A DNA stretch of 64,000 nt, taken from the NCBI GenBank assembly GCA_016719755.1, contig JADJYM010000015.1:248001-312000 (forward strand), given 5' to 3'. Shown here in pieces: positions 16,119-25,232 of this stretch; position 1 is the first letter of the stretch; each line of letters starts with the position of its first letter. The translations under genes and the position numbers were made by a program. The notes under the pieces were generated by a model that ran no database searches, had not been told where the DNA came from, and worked only from the letters and a program-made list of their open reading frames with translations. The stretch comes from Novosphingobium sp. (GTDB lineage Bacteria > Pseudomonadota > Alphaproteobacteria > Sphingomonadales > Sphingomonadaceae).

Positions 16119-19113
16119 GCCCGCCCGCCCGCAGATTTATTCGATTGCCGCCCACCGGGGCTTTGCCGATGCGCTGGTGGCCGGTCTGATCCCGCGTTAT
16201 GGCGAGGCGGACCTTGGCCTGGCCCGGCTGACCCTGTTGCTGCCTAGCCGCCGCGCTGAGCGGATCGTGACCGAAGCCTTCGTGCGCCTGTCTGGCGGCG
16301 GGATGCTGCTGCCGCGCATGGCTGTGGTGGGTGATCTCGATCTTGACGAGGTGCTGGGGCCGCTGCTCGATCCCCTGGGTGCGGGGAGTGCGATCCCGCC
16401 CGCCGCCGATCCCGCGCATCGCTGGCTGAGGCTGGCCGAATTGCTGCGCGAGGAGATGGGCAAGGACGCGCCAAAGACCCCGGGCCTGCTTCGACTTGCC
16501 TTTGAAACCGGGCGGACGATGGACCGGCTGGCGGTGGAAGGGATCGATCTGGGCGACCTGTTGACTGAGCGGGTCGCCGATATCGTCGGCGAACTGGCCG
16601 ATCACTGGCGGGAAAGCACCCGTCTGTTTGCCCGGGTCCAGGCGCGCTGGCTGGCGCAGCTTGCCATGCGCGGCGAGGTCGATGCGCCAGAACGGCGCAA
16701 TGCCCTGTTCGCCCATGCGGCGGAGCTCTGGCGGGCGCATCCGCCCGAACATCCGGTTGTAGCTGCCGGGATTACCAGCGCCTCACCCGCGCTGGCCGGG
16801 CTACTGCGGGTGGTCAGCGAACTTCCGCGCGGGGCGGTAATCCTGCCCGATCTCGATCTCTCCCTGGGGGCAGAGGTTTGGGATGCGCTTGGCCATGCGG
16901 GGGTGGCACCGGGGCCGGGTGAGCCGCCCTTCGGCAGCCGCGATGCAGTAACCCATCCGCAGTATCACCTGAAGCTGCTGCTCAATCGCATGGGTATCAA
17001 TCGGGACGAGGTCGACGCCTGGCACCGTGCCGGCCTGTCCGCCGCGCCGCCCGAACGCAGTCACGCGATTTCCAATCTGTTCCTGCCCCCTACGGCGAGC
17101 GCCAGATGGGTCGATCTGCCCGCGAACCGCCGCCGTCTGTCCGGGGTGCGGCTGATGGAAAGCGCCCACCCGGGCGAAGAGGCGCAGGCCATCGCCATCC
17201 TGGTGCGCGAGGTACTGGAAACGCCCGAGCGGCGCGTTGCCGTCATCACGCCAGATCGCGGTCTTGCGGGACGCGTTATTTCCCACCTGCGGCGCTGGGG
17301 CGTGGAGGCCGACGATTCGGCGGGCACGGCCCTGCCGCTGACGGCGGCGGGCCGGGTGCTGCTGCTGCTGGCCGAAGTGGTTGCCCAGTCAGCTGCGCCA
17401 GTGCCGCTGCTTGCGCTTCTGAACCATCCCCTGGTGGGAGCGGGAGAAGGCCGGGCAGACTGGCTAGCCCATGCGCGCGCCCTTGACCTCAGGCTGCGCG
17501 GGCCGCGGCCGGCTCCCGGTCTGCCGCCGCTTCAGGCCGCTGTCGCCAGACTGGCGAAACGGGCGGGCGGCGAGGCGCTGGCCGAATGGTGGCAAGGGAT
17601 CGAGTCGGTGCTGGGGCCGCTGCTGGAGTTGGCGGGCGAAGTTCAGCTTTCCGATGCGCTCGACCGTCTGACCGCGGCGGGCGAGGCCCTGTGCGGCGAA
17701 GCGCTGTGGAGCCGCGCCGATGGGCGCGCGCTCGCCTCGTTTATCGAGGACCTGCGCGGCGCGGCCGAGGCTGCGGGAACCCGCCTGACCCCGGCCGAGC
17801 TGCCTGCCGTGCTGCGCGATGCGATGGACCGGCAGGCCGTGCGCCCGCCCTGGGGTGGGCACCCGCGCGTCGCGGTATACGGCCTGCTGGAGGCGCGGAT
17901 GAGCCGCGCTGACCTTGTTATCTGTGGTGGGCTGACAGAGGGTAGCTGGCCGGGTTCCCCCGGCGCCGAACCGCTGCTGCCGCCCGCCGTGCTGCGCGCC
18001 CTGGGCGTGCCGGGCGGAGAGTTCCGCATTGGTCTTGCCGCGCATGATCTGGCCGGAGCGCTTGGCGCCCCGCAGGTCGTGCTCAGCTGGGCACGCCGCG
18101 ACGAGGGCGGACCGGTGATCCCCAGCCGCTTCGTTCTTCGGGTTCAGGCAATGCTTGGCGAGCTTGCCGAAAGCCACCGCGAGATCGAGGCGGTCGAGCT
18201 GGCACGCGAGATCGACCGGGGCAGCAAGGTTGCCGCAGCAGAGCGACCCATGCCCAGCCCCGGCAGCGAACAGCGCAAGGTGGACCTTGCGGTCACTTCG
18301 CTCGACCGGCTGCTGGGCGATCCCTATCAGTTCTATGCTCGCGCCATTCTGGGACTGCGGGTGCTCGATCCGCTTGATGCCGAACCCACTGCGGCGTGGA
18401 AGGGCACGGTCGTCCACAAGGTGCTGGATGAATGGCACAAGGCGGGCGGGCGGGCTGGAGAGCTGCTGGCGCGCGCCAGCGAGGAACTGGCGGCGATGCA
18501 GGCCCATCCGCTGGTGCGCAGTCTGTGGTGGCCGCGCCTGCAACGCGCGCTCGAATGGATCGATGCGGAAATCGCCGCGCAGGCGGCTGATGGGCGGCAG
18601 GTGCTCAAGACCGAGATCAGGGGCGAGATGCGCGTGAGCGGGGTGCGCGTCCATGGCCAGGCTGACCGGATCGACCGGATGCCCGATGGCAGCCTGGCGA
18701 TCATCGACTACAAGACCGGCGCACCTCCGAGCCGCCGCCGGGTGAAGGACGGGTTCGCGCTGCAGCTGGGCCTGATCGGGCTGATTGCGGCGGCGGACGG
18801 CTTCCCGGAGATTTCCGGCGATCCGGAATGGTTCGAATACTGGTCGCTGGCCAAGCGTCCGCGCAGCGAGGGCGGGCAATTCGGCTATGTTTTCGCGCCC
18901 TTCAGGACCGACCGCGCCGACGGGCTGGAGCGCGAGGACTTCCTCGATGCCAGCCAGGCCAAGCTTGACGAAGCGATTGCCCGCTTCATCCTGGGGAACG
19001 AGCCCTTTGCCGCAAGCCTTCAGCCCGACCTTTATGGCTACAACGAGTACGACCAGCTGATGCGGCTCGACGAATGGCAGGCGCGCGGGCGCAGCGACGG
19101 GGCGGGGGCATGA
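16111..19113 (+). CDS. addB: Double-strand break repair protein AddB
   Basis: A 1000-residue alphaproteobacterial AddB. The N-terminal half has a helicase-like fold with LPSRRAERI in place of a classic Walker A, suggesting it does not hydrolyse ATP there; the C-terminal 250 residues hold a PD-(D/E)XK nuclease core with AIIDYKTG (Asp866, Lys868). With AddA it resects double-strand ends for RecA loading, the role RecBCD plays in enterobacteria. The GTG at 16111 is used, overlapping murU by eight bases. The C-terminus overlaps addA by four bases. Iron-sulfur cysteines of Bacillus AddB are not evident, which is usual for this clade. Confidence 0.94.
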   Translation: MAEPARPQIYSIAAHRGFADALVAGLIPRYGEADLGLARLTLLLPSRRAERIVTEAFVRLSGGGMLLPRMAVVGDLDLDEVLGPLLDPLGAGSAIPPAADPAHRWLRLAELLREEMGKDAPKTPGLLRLAFETGRTMDRLAVEGIDLGDLLTERVADIVGELADHWRESTRLFARVQARWLAQLAMRGEVDAPERRNALFAHAAELWRAHPPEHPVVAAGITSASPALAGLLRVVSELPRGAVILPDLDLSLGAEVWDALGHAGVAPGPGEPPFGSRDAVTHPQYHLKLLLNRMGINRDEVDAWHRAGLSAAPPERSHAISNLFLPPTASARWVDLPANRRRLSGVRLMESAHPGEEAQAIAILVREVLETPERRVAVITPDRGLAGRVISHLRRWGVEADDSAGTALPLTAAGRVLLLLAEVVAQSAAPVPLLALLNHPLVGAGEGRADWLAHARALDLRLRGPRPAPGLPPLQAAVARLAKRAGGEALAEWWQGIESVLGPLLELAGEVQLSDALDRLTAAGEALCGEALWSRADGRALASFIEDLRGAAEAAGTRLTPAELPAVLRDAMDRQAVRPPWGGHPRVAVYGLLEARMSRADLVICGGLTEGSWPGSPGAEPLLPPAVLRALGVPGGEFRIGLAAHDLAGALGAPQVVLSWARRDEGGPVIPSRFVLRVQAMLGELAESHREIEAVELAREIDRGSKVAAAERPMPSPGSEQRKVDLAVTSLDRLLGDPYQFYARAILGLRVLDPLDAEPTAAWKGTVVHKVLDEWHKAGGRAGELLARASEELAAMQAHPLVRSLWWPRLQRALEWIDAEIAAQAADGRQVLKTEIRGEMRVSGVRVHGQADRIDRMPDGSLAIIDYKTGAPPSRRRVKDGFALQLGLIGLIAAADGFPEISGDPEWFEYWSLAKRPRSEGGQFGYVFAPFRTDRADGLEREDFLDASQAKLDEAIARFILGNEPFAASLQPDLYGYNEYDQLMRLDEWQARGRSDGAGA

Positions 19114-22100
19114 GCGGCAAGCGGCTCTTCCCGCTCACGCGTGAGCAGCGGCCTGCGGTCGATCCGGGCGAAGTGGTCTGGCTCTCCGCCTCTGCCGGGA
19201 CCGGCAAGACCCAGGTCCTGTCGGCGCGGGTGCTGCGCCTGCTGCTTCAGCCGGGGGTGAACCCCTCGGAAGTGCTATGCCTGACCTTCACCAAGGCCGG
19301 CGCGACCGAAATGGCGGCGCGGATCAACGAGGTGCTGGCGCGCTGGGTGCGCCTGGGCGAAACCGAGCTGGCCGCCGAGCTCAAGGCCATTGGCGCTGAC
19401 ATCGGCCCGGACACCCTGGCCCATGCCCGCACCTTGTTTGCCGCCGTGCTCGATTGTCCGGGAGGGGGCCTCCGGATCGATACGATCCACGCCTTTGCCC
19501 AGTGGCTGCTCGCCGCCTTCCCGCACGAAGCGGGTCTGGTTCCCGGCGCCCGCGCGATGGAGGACCGCGATCGCGACCTCCTGCTACGCGAGGTGCTGGC
19601 CGACCTGCTGGTCGAGGCAGAGCGCAGCAACGACGCGGCCACGCTCGATGCCCTGGCCCAGCTTTCGATCCGGCTCGGCCCGGATGCGGTCGAAGACTAC
19701 TTGCTGCGCTGCGCCGAGGCGCGCGAGGCGTGGGAAGGAACCGGTGCGTGGAAGGCGCCGATGCTGCCGCGGGTCTACCAGCTGCTGGGGCTGCCCAGCG
19801 ATGCCAGCGAGGCCGACCTTGCCCCGCTCTGCGCCGACGATGTGTTCGATGGCGATGCCCTGCAATGCCTGTTTTCCGCCTATCGCCAGTGGAGCGCCAA
19901 GAGCGCGGAGGATCCGCGCGCACTTCTCGCAATCTGGTTGGTTGCCGAACCGCAAGGCCGGTTGCATCTGGTCGAAAAGCTTTACGATGCGCTGTTCACC
20001 AAGGAGGACAACCTCCGAAACCTGCGTTTCCTGACGAAGTTCGAGGAACATTTCGCAGAGGCCGGGGAAGCGGTGCGCCAATCGCTGATGGCCGTGCGCG
20101 AGCGGCGGGCCATGCTGGAACTCGCCGCCTTCCTCGCCCCGGTGCTCGAACTTGGCGGGCGGTTCGCACGGATGTGGGACGATGCCAAGCAGCGCGCCGG
20201 GTTCATCGATTTCGACGATCAGATCCGCCGCGCGGCCGCCCTGCTTGACAAGTCGCACCTCGCCGACTGGATCCGCTACAAGCTCGACCGGCGCTTCGAC
20301 CACGTACTGGTGGATGAGGCGCAGGATACCAATGCAGCGCAGTGGCAGATCATCTTTGCCCTGACCGGGGATTTCTTCGCGGGCGAAGGCGCGCATGGCG
20401 ACAAGCTGCGCACCCTGTTCGTGGTGGGCGACTACAAGCAGGCGATCTTCCGTTTCCAGGGCACTAGCCCGGAGAATTTCGAGGCCGCGCGCCAGCGGGT
20501 GAGACTGGCGATGGACGGCATCGCCGGCAACGTCCGCGTCCTGCGCGGAGGCGGCGGAGCAAGGACGCTGCAGCAGCTCGGCCTGAGCACCAGCTTCCGC
20601 ACCGCCCAGCCGATTCTCGAATTCGTCGACATGGCGATTGGCCGGATCGGCGCGGAGAGCCTCGGGCTGGGTGATCAGGCAGTCACCCATGTGGGCGAGG
20701 ATCGTCCGGGCCTTGTCACCCTGTGGCGCGTTGTCGGCGACAGCGCGGGCGAGGAGGAGGCTGACGACGAGGGCGAGGAATCCTGGCTGTCCCGTTCCGA
20801 CCGCCAGCTCGCCGACAAGCTGGCGCGGCAGGTGCGGCAATGGATGGATCATGGCTATGCTTTGGAGAAGGGCACCCGGCGCCGCGCCCGTCCCGGCGAT
20901 GTCATGGTGCTGGTGCGCAAGCGCAAGGAACTGGCCGGGCTGATCGTCGCGCGGCTCCACGCCGCCGGAGTGCCGGTGGCGGGGGTGGATCGGCTGCGCC
21001 TTGCCGCGCCGCTCGCCGTGCGCGACTTGATGGCGGCGCTGCGGTTCGCCGCCCAGCCACTGGATGATCTCAATCTCGCCTGCCTTTTGGTCTCGCCGCT
21101 GATCGGCTGGAACCAGGACGAACTGCTCGCCCATGGCTACCGCGACGATGGGGTGCCGCTGTGGGTCCACCTGCGCGGCCAGCGGGGCGGGGTGGTCGAC
21201 CCGGCCATGGCCCGGCTGCTCGAACTGCTGGCCCGGGCGGACTACGATACCCCGCTCGACCTGCTCCACTGGGTGCTGGTCGGCCCGTGGCAGGGTCGCC
21301 GCAAGCTGGTGGCGCGGCTGGGGCACGAGGCGAACGACCCGATCGACGAACTGCTCAACGCGGCCAGCGCCTTTGCCACCAACGAGGTGCCCAGCCTGAA
21401 TACCTTCATCCGCTGGTTCGATGCGGGTGAGGGCGAGCTGAAACGCGAGGCCGGTCAGGCGGCGGACGAGGTGCGGGTGATGACCGTCCATGGCTCCAAG
21501 GGTCTGCAGGCGCCGATCGTGATCCTGGCCGATGCCGCCGACGATCCCGACAAGTCACGCACCAGCCCGCTGGCGCTGGCTGATCCGCGGGATCCAGCCC
21601 GCCTGATCCCGCTTCCCGCGCTGGGCAAGGCGGAGAAGCTGGGCCGCATTGCCGAGGCCGAAGCGAGGGCGAAAGCCGAAGAGCGGCAGGAACACTGGCG
21701 GCTGCTCTACGTTGCCATGACCCGCGCGGAAGAAGCGCTGTTCATTGCGGGCGCGCTGAGCGGGCGTGAAAAGGCCCCTGCCGCCGACAGCTGGTATGCC
21801 CGTTTGCAGGGCCTGTTCCTGGAAGACGAATGGATCGAGGACCCGCTATGGGGCGCGCGACTGGAGCATGGAGCCCCGCCAGTGGTCATGCCGCCCCCGA
21901 AGGTGGCCGAGACAGGAAGGCTTGGGCTGCTGCCGCCGTGGCTGGAAACTCCGGTCGCCGCCGAGCCGCGCCCGCCGCGTCCGCTCGCGCCTTCGTCGCT
22001 GGGTGAGGAACTGTCTCCCGATCCACCGCTGCCGCCGGGCGCGCGTGCTCAGGCGGCACGGCGCGGCGTGCTGATGCACAAAATGCTCGAGCGCCTGCCA

Positions 22101-22562
22101 GATGTTCCCGCAGCGGAGCGCAAGGCCGCGGCGCAGACCTGGCTGGCACGCTCTGCGGCCGATCTAGCCGCTCCCGCGCGCGCGGAAATGACCGATGCGG
22201 CGCTTGCCGTGCTGGCAAACCGGGCTTGGGCCGACCTTTTTTCTCCAGCCGCGCTCGCCGAGGTGCCGATCGCCGCGACGGTGGGCGGGCAGGTGATCGC
22301 CGGGACGATCGACCGCTTGCTGGTGGAGGGCACGCGCATCCGCCTGGTCGATTTCAAGACCGCCCGCCGCCCGCCTGCCGGGCTGGACGAGGTGCCCGTG
22401 GCGATCCTGCGGCAAATGGCGGCCTATTCCGCAGCGCTGGAAGCGGCCTATCCCGGCCGAACGGTGGAAGCCGCGCTGCTTTATACCCAGGTGCCGATGC
22501 TGCTGGAGATCCCGGGCGATTTGCTGGCAGTCCACAAGCAGGCATTGACGCCAGCGCAGTAA
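19110..22562 (+). CDS. addA: Double-strand break repair helicase AddA
   Basis: A 1150-residue UvrD/Rep-superfamily helicase with C-terminal nuclease. Walker A is SASAGTGKT (26-34), followed by LTFTKAGATEMA, motif II VDEAQDTN (Asp402-Glu403), VVGDYKQAIFRFQG, the motif VMTVHGSKGLQAPIV and LLYVAMTRAEE. The nuclease site has LVDFKTAR with Asp1081 and Lys1083. AddA supplies 3'-5' translocation and one of the two nuclease sites of AddAB. Translationally coupled to addB (ATGA). Complete. Confidence 0.96.
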   Translation: MSGKRLFPLTREQRPAVDPGEVVWLSASAGTGKTQVLSARVLRLLLQPGVNPSEVLCLTFTKAGATEMAARINEVLARWVRLGETELAAELKAIGADIGPDTLAHARTLFAAVLDCPGGGLRIDTIHAFAQWLLAAFPHEAGLVPGARAMEDRDRDLLLREVLADLLVEAERSNDAATLDALAQLSIRLGPDAVEDYLLRCAEAREAWEGTGAWKAPMLPRVYQLLGLPSDASEADLAPLCADDVFDGDALQCLFSAYRQWSAKSAEDPRALLAIWLVAEPQGRLHLVEKLYDALFTKEDNLRNLRFLTKFEEHFAEAGEAVRQSLMAVRERRAMLELAAFLAPVLELGGRFARMWDDAKQRAGFIDFDDQIRRAAALLDKSHLADWIRYKLDRRFDHVLVDEAQDTNAAQWQIIFALTGDFFAGEGAHGDKLRTLFVVGDYKQAIFRFQGTSPENFEAARQRVRLAMDGIAGNVRVLRGGGGARTLQQLGLSTSFRTAQPILEFVDMAIGRIGAESLGLGDQAVTHVGEDRPGLVTLWRVVGDSAGEEEADDEGEESWLSRSDRQLADKLARQVRQWMDHGYALEKGTRRRARPGDVMVLVRKRKELAGLIVARLHAAGVPVAGVDRLRLAAPLAVRDLMAALRFAAQPLDDLNLACLLVSPLIGWNQDELLAHGYRDDGVPLWVHLRGQRGGVVDPAMARLLELLARADYDTPLDLLHWVLVGPWQGRRKLVARLGHEANDPIDELLNAASAFATNEVPSLNTFIRWFDAGEGELKREAGQAADEVRVMTVHGSKGLQAPIVILADAADDPDKSRTSPLALADPRDPARLIPLPALGKAEKLGRIAEAEARAKAEERQEHWRLLYVAMTRAEEALFIAGALSGREKAPAADSWYARLQGLFLEDEWIEDPLWGARLEHGAPPVVMPPPKVAETGRLGLLPPWLETPVAAEPRPPRPLAPSSLGEELSPDPPLPPGARAQAARRGVLMHKMLERLPDVPAAERKAAAQTWLARSAADLAAPARAEMTDAALAVLANRAWADLFSPAALAEVPIAATVGGQVIAGTIDRLLVEGTRIRLVDFKTARRPPAGLDEVPVAILRQMAAYSAALEAAYPGRTVEAALLYTQVPMLLEIPGDLLAVHKQALTPAQ

Positions 22563-22637
22563 TCCTTTTGAGCCGCCCCGATTGCCAAAGGCGCCGGGCG
22601 GCCTAGATTGGCAGACAAGCTTTCCAAGGAGATTCCC

Positions 22638-22958
22638 ATGGCCACCAAAGCCGTAACCGATGCCAGCTTCGCCGCCGATGTGCTCGGCTCTGACAAGCCC
22701 GTGCTTGTCGATTTCTGGGCCGATTGGTGCGGCCCGTGCAAGATGATCGGCCCCTCGCTGGAAGAAATCAGCGATGAACTGGCCGACAAGGTGACGATTG
22801 CCAAGGTCGACATCATGGAAAACACCGACATCGCAACCAAGTATGGCGTGCAGTCGATCCCGCTGATGGTGCTGTTCAAGAACGGTGAGCCGGTCGCCCA
22901 GAAGCTTGGCGCCGCGCCCAAGAGCCAGCTCAAGGGTTGGCTGGAATCGGTCCTCTAG
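22638..22958 (+). CDS. trxA: Thioredoxin
   Basis: A 106-residue thioredoxin with active site WCGPC (30-34), cis-proline in QSIPLM and the FKNGEPV turn. It is a general protein disulfide reductant, for ribonucleotide reductase, peroxiredoxins and others. AAGGAG at 22626-22632 precedes the ATG. It follows addA by 75 bases, probably in the same transcript or with its own promoter. The adjacency to addA is common in this group. Confidence 0.97.
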   Translation: MATKAVTDASFAADVLGSDKPVLVDFWADWCGPCKMIGPSLEEISDELADKVTIAKVDIMENTDIATKYGVQSIPLMVLFKNGEPVAQKLGAAPKSQLKGWLESVL

Positions 22959-22997
22959 CACAACCGCCGCCGCGACTGCGGCCGGTGCCTTGTTCTT

Positions 22998-23019
22998 CCC
23001 CTCCCGCTTGCGGGAGGGG
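22998..23019. repeat. Ten-bp perfect hairpin repeat, interspersed-element type
   Basis: CCCCTCCCGC, loop TT, GCGGGAGGGG. A second purine-rich copy of the right half (GGGGGAGGG) follows at 23022-23030. Such extragenic hairpins are widely dispersed in sphingomonad and other alphaproteobacterial genomes. It may also end transcription of trxA. Confidence 0.5.
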
Positions 23020-23098
23020 CTGGGGGAGGGCTGGTTGCCAGACACAATCAGAGCCCGTGCCGATCGTCTTGAGCGCAGTCTCAACGCATCCAGTGCCA

Positions 23099-23129
23099 GC
23101 GCGTCTCGACTAGGCTCGGCGCGAACGGA
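23099..23129. repeat. Possible short interspersed repeat fragment
   Basis: The stretch GCGCGTCTCGACTAGGCTCG and the GCGCGAACGG after it resemble a dispersed extragenic element common in sphingomonads (form TCGACAAGCTCAGCGCGAACGG). This is recognition by memory of the pattern, not a search. Confidence 0.35.
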
Positions 23130-23147
23130 CGAGTTGAAGATAGTGTG

Positions 23148-23951
23148 CTAAAGCGCCGCCATCCGCCCGGCCAGATCATCCCACAGTGCCGGGCTAGCCG
23201 CGCCCAGCAGTCCCGGCAGGTGCGCCTCGTTCACGCGGTACGGCCGTCCGTCTGGCCGTGCGGCCTTGCCGCCAGCCTCGTTGAGGAACAGCACTCCGGC
23301 TGCGTGATCCCAGGCAAGGGTCCGCTCGAAGATCGACAGGTCATTCACGCCCAGCGCCAGGCGTGGGTATTGCTCCGCCGCGCAGCGGGGAATGTCGACC
23401 AGGGTATAGAACGGCGCGATCCCGCGTTTCACCGCTTCGCGCCGCTCCGGGTCCATGAAGACCAGCGAGATGGCGGCTATCGGCGGCTCTGCCCCGGTGG
23501 TTCGGGCTTTCACGCGTTCTTCGCCGATCCATGCGCCTCCACCGCGATGGGCGTGGCACAATCGCCCGGACAGCGGATCGTAAATCCAGCCCGCCACCGT
23601 CTCGCCAGCCTCGGCAAGTGCGACCATCACGCCGAACGGCGGCTTGCCGGCGGCGAAGTTGTTGGTCCCATCGAGCGGATCGACGATCCAGCACAGGGCA
23701 TCGCCCAGCCGGTCGAGCAGCGCCGGGTTGGCATGGGCAGCCTCTTCGCCGACCAGCGTGGCCTCGGGCAGCAAGGCCAGGAGACCCTCGGCAAGGATCA
23801 GTTCTGCTTCCTTGTCCGCCACGGTCACAACATCGTCCGCCGCCTTGGCGTCGATCTCGTGCGCGGCAAGGCTCTGGTAGCGCGGCAGGATCGCGCGCTC
23901 TGCCGCGCGGGCCATGACGCCCGCGACCTTGCCGGTCAGGGCCAGGGTCAA
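23148..23951 (-). CDS. Inositol monophosphatase family protein
   Basis: A 267-residue phosphatase with metal-binding motifs GEE (68-70), DPLDGT (91-96) and WDHAAG (214-219), as in IMPase, histidinol-phosphatase HisN and 3'-phosphoadenosine phosphatase CysQ. The substrate is not fixed by sequence. It is downstream of argJ; its reading frame can start at TTG 23951, overlapping the argJ stop (TTGA), or at ATG 23915, which would shorten it by 12 residues. Next to argJ, a role in amino-acid metabolism (HisN-like) is possible but unproven. Confidence 0.82.
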   Translation of the reverse strand: MTLALTGKVAGVMARAAERAILPRYQSLAAHEIDAKAADDVVTVADKEAELILAEGLLALLPEATLVGEEAAHANPALLDRLGDALCWIVDPLDGTNNFAAGKPPFGVMVALAEAGETVAGWIYDPLSGRLCHAHRGGGAWIGEERVKARTTGAEPPIAAISLVFMDPERREAVKRGIAPFYTLVDIPRCAAEQYPRLALGVNDLSIFERTLAWDHAAGVLFLNEAGGKAARPDGRPYRVNEAHLPGLLGAASPALWDDLAGRMAAL

Positions 23952-25174
23952 GAGCGGTAGTCCGCGTTGATCGAGATGTAGCCGTGGGTCAGGTCGCAGG
24001 TCCAGACCGTGGCGCGGCCTTCGCCCATGCCAAGATCGACCTCGATCGCGATGTCCTGCCCCTTGAGGTGCGCGGCGACCGGGGCTTCGTCGTAATCGGC
24101 GAGCGGCTGGCCCTGCTTTGCCGCCCAGGTGCCGCCGAAGCCGATTGACAGGCGGTCACGATCGGCAGGCTCGCCCGCCTTGCCCACGGCCATGACCACC
24201 CGGCCCCAGTTCGCATCCTCCCCGGCGATGGCGGTCTTGACCAGCGGGGAATTGGCGATCGACAGGCCGACCCGGCGGGCACTTTCGTCAGAAACCGCAC
24301 CGCTGACGCTGACCGAGATGAACTTTTGCGCGCCTTCACCATCACGCACTACCAGGTGCGCAAGTTGGCGGCAGACATCCTCCAGCGCGGCGGCGAAAGC
24401 GTCGGCGCCCGGGCAGCCATCGCAGTTGATCTGCTGATTGCCCGCCATGCCGGTGGCGAAGGCCAGAACGGTGTCGCTGGTGGAAGTGTCAGAATCGACC
24501 GTGATGCAGCTGAAAGTGCGCTTGTTCGCGCCAGACAGCAGTTCCTGGAGATAACCGGGCGCAATCGCGCAGTCCGTGAAGATATACCCCAGCATGGTCG
24601 CCATGTCGGGTGCGATCATGCCGCTGCCCTTGATGATCGCGGCCAATGTCACGGTCTTCCCGCCAACCATGGCGGTGGCCGTGGCGCCCTTGGCGAAGGT
24701 ATCGGTCGTGCCAATGGTCCGGGCGGCATCTTCCCAGCTGCATGGCTGGGCGGTGAGGGCGGCCTCGATCCCGGCTTTCGCCTTGTCCTTGGGCAGCGGC
24801 ACGCCGATCACGCCGGTGGAGGAGACGAATACCTGCTCCTGCGGGCAACCAAGATTCCCGGCGACCTGCGCCATGATCGCTTCAACCGCCTCGCGCCCGC
24901 GATAGCCGGTGAAAGCGTTGGAATTGCCGGCGTTGACGACCAGCGCCCGGGCACGGCCCTGCGCAATATTGGCGCGGCCGAGTTCTACTTCTGACGAACA
25001 GCAGACGTTCCGCGTAAACACCCCCGCCACCGCCGTGCCTTCTGCCAGCTCGACATAGGTCAGATCGCAGCGGCCCCAGTCCTTGTACCCGGCGCGCGCG
25101 ACGCGGGGGATGACGCCTGCAATGGCAGGCATGGCGGGGAAGGGGCGGGCGAGTGGAGAGACGGCTTCTGACAT
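23948..25174 (-). CDS. argJ: Bifunctional ornithine acetyltransferase/N-acetylglutamate synthase
   Basis: A 408-residue ArgJ, which recycles the acetyl group from N-acetylornithine to glutamate in the cyclic arginine pathway and can also use acetyl-CoA. The self-cleavage motif KGSGMIAPDMATML is intact, with Thr193 as the nucleophile after cleavage between Ala192 and Thr193. The ATG complementary to 25172-25174 is chosen as it aligns with the usual MSxxxSPLA start. Followed by the IMPase-like gene with a four-base overlap. Confidence 0.96.
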   Translation of the reverse strand: MSEAVSPLARPFPAMPAIAGVIPRVARAGYKDWGRCDLTYVELAEGTAVAGVFTRNVCCSSEVELGRANIAQGRARALVVNAGNSNAFTGYRGREAVEAIMAQVAGNLGCPQEQVFVSSTGVIGVPLPKDKAKAGIEAALTAQPCSWEDAARTIGTTDTFAKGATATAMVGGKTVTLAAIIKGSGMIAPDMATMLGYIFTDCAIAPGYLQELLSGANKRTFSCITVDSDTSTSDTVLAFATGMAGNQQINCDGCPGADAFAAALEDVCRQLAHLVVRDGEGAQKFISVSVSGAVSDESARRVGLSIANSPLVKTAIAGEDANWGRVVMAVGKAGEPADRDRLSIGFGGTWAAKQGQPLADYDEAPVAAHLKGQDIAIEVDLGMGEGRATVWTCDLTHGYISINADYRS

Positions 25175-25232
25175 GGGTCGCGGGTTAGCCCGCAATCCCC
25201 GCCGGAGCAATCACCTCGGCGGGGGGATGGCT

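Noticed and set aside
19584-21491. 635-residue minus-strand open frame opposite addA
   Set aside because: Shadow frame; the AddA helicase motifs are clear on the other strand.
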